Assembly (NCBI GenBank): GCA_020073605.1
Contig: JAIQEW010000011.1
Coordinates: 124,001-188,000 of the forward strand
Reading direction: 5' to 3'
Length of the DNA stretch: 64,000 nucleotides
Source: Terriglobia bacterium
GTDB taxonomy: Bacteria; Acidobacteriota; Terriglobia; Acidiferrales; UBA7541
Position numbers and translations under genes: made by a program. This document shows positions 59,476 to 64,000 of the stretch, in pieces. The notes beneath the pieces were generated by a model, which was not told the origin of the DNA, did not search any database, and worked only from the letters and a program-made list of their open reading frames with translations. Position 1 is the first letter of the stretch; every line of letters starts with the position of its first letter.

Positions 59476-60417
59476 TCATCTCGACTTCTTCGCCGCCCGC
59501 GCCGCCGCTTGCTTTGGCACACGGCGCTGAGCCGCGGCCGTCGCGTCCTGATTCACCACCGCCTCGCGGCTGAACCGCAAATCCACCGATTCGACGCGTC
59601 CGGCCTTCGCGCGCCACTGCCCGATATCCTCGACCAGCGTCTGATATTTTGCAGCGAAATCGCTGTCGCCGAAATGCACCAGCACGGGCGCGTCCGCGTC
59701 GCTTCCCGCTGCCGCACCACCCTGCAAGCCGAAAATCGTGGCGCGCAGGTCGTGCTCGTCCGAGAGATCGACTTCGCTCACCTGCTCGGCCGCCCCGGGC
59801 CGCGCCGATTCGATCTGCTGCATGAAGCCCGAGAAAAGCTGCATCCGCCGCTCGCGGTCTTCCTGCGCCATGTCCGCTTCCATTCCCGTGACGACGGGAA
59901 AGCGGAAATCGCCTTCGAGCGGCCGTTCGATGACTACCCCGTGCGGGTCCACCAGTGCCATGTCGTTCGATTCGCGCAGAAAGGCGATCGGCGTCCGCTC
60001 GGTGATCTCGACTTCGATTATGTTCGGCAGCGCGCGGCGCACCGTCGCCTGCTCGACCCACGGAATCGCTTCGAGCTCCAGCCGCCGCTTCTCGAGCGGA
60101 ATCCGCAGGACGCTCCTCCCCCGGTCCGCCACGAAAACCTGGCGCACGCTTTCCGGCGGGACGTAGTGGTTGCCTTTGAGGCTCACCTGCTCCGGATGAA
60201 TCAGGGCCATCTCAGGCGACGCCAGCAGGAAGTGCGCCGCTTCGTATGCCGCGCCCGCTCCCGCGAGGCCGACGGCCGCCCACATCGTCACGCGCAGATA
60301 GGTGCTCCACGCTTTCCGGCCGAACTTCCGCCGCTTGATCTCGAGCGGCTTCTGCCGCCGGAGATACTTCGGCTCTTCGTCCGCCAGAACCTCCTGGGGA
60401 TAGGTCTCCGCGTCCAT
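59476..60417 (-). CDS. ftsQ: Cell division protein FtsQ (DivIB)
   Basis: This is a 313-residue protein with a basic cytoplasmic start, one membrane helix (VTMWAAVGLAGAGAAYEAA), a POTRA domain (ALIHPEQVSLKGNHYVPPES, WVEQATVRRALPNIIEVEIT) and a beta domain. FtsQ links early and late division proteins. The tail after residue 290 is Ala/Lys-rich. It is five bases from murB and 31 from ftsA, all minus strand. Confidence 0.93.
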   Translation of the reverse strand: MDAETYPQEVLADEEPKYLRRQKPLEIKRRKFGRKAWSTYLRVTMWAAVGLAGAGAAYEAAHFLLASPEMALIHPEQVSLKGNHYVPPESVRQVFVADRGRSVLRIPLEKRRLELEAIPWVEQATVRRALPNIIEVEITERTPIAFLRESNDMALVDPHGVVIERPLEGDFRFPVVTGMEADMAQEDRERRMQLFSGFMQQIESARPGAAEQVSEVDLSDEHDLRATIFGLQGGAAAGSDADAPVLVHFGDSDFAAKYQTLVEDIGQWRAKAGRVESVDLRFSREAVVNQDATAAAQRRVPKQAAARAAKKSR

Positions 60418-60422
60418 GGCCT

Positions 60423-61328
60423 TTAGTTTCGCCAGACGATCACCTCGTTCTCAAGCTCGATCCCGTATGCGCTGCGCACGCGCTCGCGCACCTCGTCGAT
60501 CAGCTTCAGCATGTCCGCGCAGCTCGCGTGCCCCGTGTTGACGAAGAAATTCGCGTGCCGGTCGCTGACCATCGCGTCGCCCACGCGGTGGCCCTTCAAT
60601 CCCAGCTCGTCGATCATGCGTCCCGCGGAGCCGCCCGGCGGATTCTTGAAGATGCACCCGGCGCTCTTCTGGTTCAGCGGCTGGCTCGACCTTCGTTTCT
60701 CGTTGCACACCTTGATGCCCGCGAGAATCTCCTTGAACGGCTTCGACGGCAGCTCGAGCTTCACGCGGAGCATCACGTCGTCCGGCGCGAACGACGTGTG
60801 CCGATAATCGAAGCGAATGTCGCTGCCGCGCAGTGTTTCGATCTCACCCGTGGCCGCGCGGTACAGCTCCACTTCCCGCACGTGCGGTCCAATCTGCGTT
60901 CCGTAGGCGCCCGCGTTCATCCGCAGCGCGCCGCCGACGCTTCCCGGCACGCCGATGAGCCCTTCCATGCCGCCGAGATCGTGCTTCGCGCAGAACGTCA
61001 CCATGCCGCCCAGATCAGCCGAGGCGTCGACGTACGCCGCGTTGCCTTCGACGCGCATCCCCGGCTTCGCCGTCGGCAGATGCATCACCACCCACGGCAG
61101 CTCGCCATCGACAATCAGCACGTTCGTGCCGCCGCCCAGGAAACGGTGCGGGATATGTTCGCTCGCAAGCAGGCGCATCACCTCGGGAATCGTGTCGTAG
61201 CGCCGCAGCAGAATTTCGTCCGTGGTGCCGCCGATTCCCAGCGAAGTCTGTTCCGCGAGCGACACTCCCTGGCGCAACTCCGCGCCGAGCTCTTTCAACC
61301 GCGCCGCCACCTTGTCGCTAACCCGCAT
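60423..61328 (-). CDS. murB: UDP-N-acetylenolpyruvoylglucosamine reductase MurB
   Basis: This is a 301-residue flavoprotein. FAD segments include [40 protein letters not shown], and the C-terminal region [18 protein letters not shown]. The residue in the G-x-x-FKNP motif that donates a proton (Ser in E. coli MurB) is Cys here (AGCIFKNP). It reduces enolpyruvyl-UDP-GlcNAc to UDP-MurNAc with NADPH. Its ATG overlaps the murC stop region by 11 bases. Confidence 0.96.
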   Translation of the reverse strand: MRVSDKVAARLKELGAELRQGVSLAEQTSLGIGGTTDEILLRRYDTIPEVMRLLASEHIPHRFLGGGTNVLIVDGELPWVVMHLPTAKPGMRVEGNAAYVDASADLGGMVTFCAKHDLGGMEGLIGVPGSVGGALRMNAGAYGTQIGPHVREVELYRAATGEIETLRGSDIRFDYRHTSFAPDDVMLRVKLELPSKPFKEILAGIKVCNEKRRSSQPLNQKSAGCIFKNPPGGSAGRMIDELGLKGHRVGDAMVSDRHANFFVNTGHASCADMLKLIDEVRERVRSAYGIELENEVIVWRN

Positions 61329-62724
61329 GCGAACTCGACACCCTTGAATCGAGGAGCATCGCCAGCTCTTCGGTCACGCGGCCCACGCTGCCCGCTCCGA
61401 TCGTCAGCACCGCGTCGCCGGGCCGCGCCTCGCGCAGCATGAACTCGATGCCGCCTTGCAGCGTGCTCGAATAAACGACGCTCTTGTGCCCCGCCGTGCT
61501 GATGGCCGCCGCCAGAGTTTCGCCGGTGATGCCTTCGATCGGCGCTTCGCCCGCCGCATAAATATCCGTAATCACCAGCACGTCCGCCTGGTTGAACGAG
61601 CGCCGGAAATCCTCCCAGAGATGCTGCGTGCGCGTGTAGCGGTGCGGCTGGAAAAGCACCAGCAAGCGCTTGTAACCGCAGCCGCGCGCCGCTTCGAGCG
61701 TGGCGCGAATTTCCACTGGATGGTGCCCGTAATCGTCGATGAGCGTGACGCCGGAAAACTTGCCTTTGATCTCGAAGCGCCGGCCGACGCCCGAGAAATG
61801 CGCCAGCCCTTCGCGAATCAGGTCCGCCGGCACATTGAGCGTTAGCCCCACGGCCGCCGCTGCCGCAGCGTTTCGCACGTTGTGAATTCCGGGAGGCGCG
61901 GGCAGCCGAAAAAGTCCGAGATCCTCGCCGCGATATTTCAGCCGGAACTCGCTCGCCAGGCCATTGAGCTTCACGTCCGCGATCACGAGATCCGCCTGGC
62001 TCGAAGTGCCGTACGTAATCACGGGCCGCTTCACGCGTGGAAGAATCGCCTGCACGTTGGGCTCGTCCAGGCACAGCACGACGGAGCCATAGAACGGCAC
62101 GCGGTTCGTGAACTGGAGAAACACGTCCTGGATTTCCTCGAGCGAGCTGTAGTGGTCGAGGTGTTCGCGGTCGATCGTCGTCACCACGGCGATCACCGGC
62201 GAGAGCAGCAGGAACGACCGGTCGCTCTCGTCAGCCTCGGCGACCATGTATTCGCCCTGTCCGACGCGCGCGTGCGCGCCCGCATGGTTCACGCGTCCGC
62301 CGACCACGAACGTCGGATCGAGGTCCGCGGCCGCCAGCACCGAAGCGATCATGGAAGTGGTGGTGGTCTTCCCGTGCGCGCCTGCCACGGCGATGCCGTA
62401 CTTCAGGCGCATGAGCTCGGCGAGCATCTCGGCGCGCGGGATCACCGGAATTTTCAGCCGGTGCGCTTCGACGATTTCCACGTTATCCGCCGGAACGGCC
62501 GACGAAACGACCACGACGTGCGCGCCCTGCACGTTTTCGGCTGTGTGGCCTTCGTGAATCGTCGCGCCCAGCTTCCGCAGGCGTTCGGTGACCGGCGACG
62601 ACTTCAAATCCGAGCCCGAGACGGCGTAGCCGCTCGAAAGCAGCACTTCGGCGATGCCGCTCATGCCGCTGCCGCCAATGCCGACCAGATGAATGCGTTG
62701 AAAATTGCGGAATGTGACGTTCAT
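61318..62724 (-). CDS. murC: UDP-N-acetylmuramate-L-alanine ligase
   Basis: This is a 468-residue Mur ligase. The UDP-binding start is [20 protein letters not shown], the ATP loop is [16 protein letters not shown], and [17 protein letters not shown] and [16 protein letters not shown] (metal/substrate residues) follow. It adds L-alanine to UDP-MurNAc. Its ATG shares ATGA with the murG stop, and its stop overlaps murB by 11 bases, so the three are translationally linked. The ATG at 62724 was preferred to a longer frame that runs into murG. Confidence 0.97.
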   Translation of the reverse strand: MNVTFRNFQRIHLVGIGGSGMSGIAEVLLSSGYAVSGSDLKSSPVTERLRKLGATIHEGHTAENVQGAHVVVVSSAVPADNVEIVEAHRLKIPVIPRAEMLAELMRLKYGIAVAGAHGKTTTTSMIASVLAAADLDPTFVVGGRVNHAGAHARVGQGEYMVAEADESDRSFLLLSPVIAVVTTIDREHLDHYSSLEEIQDVFLQFTNRVPFYGSVVLCLDEPNVQAILPRVKRPVITYGTSSQADLVIADVKLNGLASEFRLKYRGEDLGLFRLPAPPGIHNVRNAAAAAAVGLTLNVPADLIREGLAHFSGVGRRFEIKGKFSGVTLIDDYGHHPVEIRATLEAARGCGYKRLLVLFQPHRYTRTQHLWEDFRRSFNQADVLVITDIYAAGEAPIEGITGETLAAAISTAGHKSVVYSSTLQGGIEFMLREARPGDAVLTIGAGSVGRVTEELAMLLDSRVSSSHAG

Positions 62725-63803
62725 GGCCGGACCACCCCTTCGATCACGTCCACGATCTCCTCGACGGCTCTCGGTCGTGCGAGCGCGCGGGCGCGGTCTT
62801 CCATCTCTTGAATTCTCCGGGGCTGGTCCAGGAGGGAGAAAATCTCGTCTGTCAGGCGTTCGGGCGTCAGCTCTTCTTGAGGCAGCAGCCGGGCCGCGCC
62901 CGCGCTTTGCATGGCTTGCGCGTTGCGGGTCTGGTGCGCGTCTGTCGAGGCCCCGAAGGGGATAAAGATGGCGGCGCGTCCGGAGGCCGATACCTCCGCG
63001 ACAGTGATTGCGCCCGACCTGCAAACGATCAGGTCGGCTTGAGCAAACCTCTCCGCCATATTTTCGATGAAGGGGACGACCTCCGCCTGAAATTGGCGAC
63101 GTGCATAAGCCACTCGCACGGCATTATAGTCGCGTTCGCCAGTCTGATGCACGATGAAAAGCTGGTTTTTTCGCGCGGCCAGGCGGTCGAGCGAATCGAC
63201 CACCGCACGGTTGATGGGTAGCGCGCCGCGGCTCCCGCCCGTGATCAGCAGGTTGAACGGCGCGCGATGCTCCCTGGGCGGCGCGCCGAAAAACTCTTTT
63301 CGCACGGGGCATCCGGTGACGACTGCCTTACGGCCGAGGCGTATCGCGGTTTCCTGGTTTGCGACGGCGATCCGCGTCGCCAGCCGCGCGAGCACGCGGT
63401 TCGTGAATCCCGGCTCGACGTTCGGCTCGAAGACCACGCTCGGGATCCGATGCAGCACGGCCAGCAGCATCATCGGTCCGGAAGCGTACCCGCCGACGCC
63501 GAACGCAGCGCCGAAGCGATGCCTGCGAAGGATTTTCTCCGAGTCCCACAGACCCGCCGGAAGCATCGCCATATTGCGCAGCAGCTTTGCGCCGCCGATG
63601 CCTTTGAGGCCCGCCACGCGGATCGTCTCGAGCGGCATCCCGGCCTGCGGCACGAGCCGCGCTTCCATTCCGCGCTCGGTTCCCACAAACACGACGCTTC
63701 GATCTCCCCGCCGCAGCCATTCCCGCGCGACGGCCAGCGCCGGAAAAACGTGCCCGCCCGTGCCGCCGCCTGCAATCAATAGACTGTTCGCATCCGCGCT
63801 CAC
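62721..63803 (-). CDS. murG: UDP-N-acetylglucosamine transferase MurG
   Basis: This is a 360-residue glycosyltransferase of GT28 type. The N-terminal glycine loop is [17 protein letters not shown], the lipid-I-binding region includes [17 protein letters not shown], and the nucleotide site includes [14 protein letters not shown] and [20 protein letters not shown]. It adds GlcNAc to lipid I at the membrane. The start is GTG at 63803, sharing GTGA with the ftsW stop; its own stop shares ATGA with murC. Confidence 0.97.
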   Translation of the reverse strand: MSADANSLLIAGGGTGGHVFPALAVAREWLRRGDRSVVFVGTERGMEARLVPQAGMPLETIRVAGLKGIGGAKLLRNMAMLPAGLWDSEKILRRHRFGAAFGVGGYASGPMMLLAVLHRIPSVVFEPNVEPGFTNRVLARLATRIAVANQETAIRLGRKAVVTGCPVRKEFFGAPPREHRAPFNLLITGGSRGALPINRAVVDSLDRLAARKNQLFIVHQTGERDYNAVRVAYARRQFQAEVVPFIENMAERFAQADLIVCRSGAITVAEVSASGRAAIFIPFGASTDAHQTRNAQAMQSAGAARLLPQEELTPERLTDEIFSLLDQPRRIQEMEDRARALARPRAVEEIVDVIEGVVRP

Positions 63804-64000
63804 GTCTCATCCGCGTGCTGGCTGATGTTCAACAGCACGCCGGTTGCCAGCAGCATTCCGAGCAGGCTCGAGCCTCCGTAGCTGATGAACGGCAGCGGAA
63901 TGCCCTTGGTCGGCAGCAGGCCGAGCACGACGCTCAGATTGATCAGCGCCTGCCCCACGACCATCGCCGTGATCCCGATTCCCAAAAACTTCCCGAATGC
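63800..64000 (-). CDS. ftsW: Cell division protein FtsW, C-terminal fragment (truncated by window edge)
   Basis: The open frame runs past the window edge; only the last 66 residues are visible. They contain the FtsW/RodA (SEDS) C-terminal signature: [20 protein letters not shown], then [20 protein letters not shown], ending in a last membrane helix. SEDS proteins polymerise glycan strands. Its stop overlaps the murG start (GTGA), at the upstream end of the dcw cluster in this window. Confidence 0.94.
   Translation of the reverse strand, partial: AFGKFLGIGITAMVVGQALINLSVVLGLLPTKGIPLPFISYGGSSLLGMLLATGVLLNISQHADET

Overview
The window reads as a chromosomal segment of an Acidobacteriota bacterium (Terriglobia/Koribacter/Sulfotelmatobacter-like). 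This is inferred from gene content: high GC, a large Oar-type TonB-dependent receptor with an N-terminal carboxypeptidase-regulatory domain, an M1 peptidase ending in TPRs, a fused E1 alpha/beta 2-oxoacid dehydrogenase, a fused cytochrome oxidase I-III, and Ig-like lipoproteins. No plasmid, phage, transposase or CRISPR signature was seen. Most genes are housekeeping and tightly packed, with several ATGA/GTGA stop-start overlaps.

Layout. 1-3.6 kb: the end of an M1 peptidase, then a minus-strand run of small enzymes (macro-domain deacetylase, ArsC/Spx-like protein, rhodanese, enoyl-CoA hydratase, mismatch uracil-DNA glycosylase). 3.7-4.6 kb: ECF sigma factor with an overlapping zinc anti-sigma. 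4.6-8.8 kb: NHL lipoprotein, SH3 protein, 6-phosphofructokinase, DoxX and PspC proteins. 8.8-11.6 kb: fused E1 dehydrogenase and a small hypothetical. 11.7-13.1 kb: a fluoride riboswitch with overlapping terminator controls crcB, followed by a DUF190 gene and an NTF2-like gene. 13.2-14.9 kb: an AT-richer type II restriction-modification pair. 15.2-18.9 kb: a helicase/exonuclease pair matching MrfA-MrfB (YprA-YprB). 18.9-28.5 kb: methyltransferase, HELTH metalloprotease, dihaem PQQ-type dehydrogenase, and a large hybrid sensor kinase divergent from an HD-GYP response regulator.

28.6-36.1 kb: the TonB/Oar receptor with its own terminator, then cytochrome oxidase subunits II and I-III plus a small Cys-containing membrane protein. 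36.2-39.9 kb: gap-pgk-tpiA-secG followed by tRNA-Leu(GAG). 40.0-43.6 kb: two secreted hypotheticals, a DUF84 NTPase, a deoxyribosyltransferase-like protein, tRNA-Gly(GCC) and two small proteins. 43.6-48.4 kb: a Gld-type ABC export operon. 48.9-54.6 kb: Ig-like lipoprotein, msrB, glyA and an SpoIIE-type phosphatase. 54.6-56.9 kb: a JAMM protease divergent from an AT-richer OLD-family ATPase/TOPRIM nuclease, the second likely acquired defence gene. 57.0-64.0 kb: the dcw cluster, read on the minus strand as ftsW-murG-murC-murB-ftsQ-ftsA-ftsZ.

The most interesting regions are the fluoride switch (its alternative structures can be drawn base by base), the MrfAB-type repair pair, and the two AT-richer defence-like islands. 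I did not find a system that I can claim is wholly undescribed. The best candidates for new biology are the solitary OLD-like nuclease, the uncharacterised restriction enzyme, and the sensor kinase with a CxxC-bearing PAS domain. All family calls come from reading motifs by eye; no searches were run.
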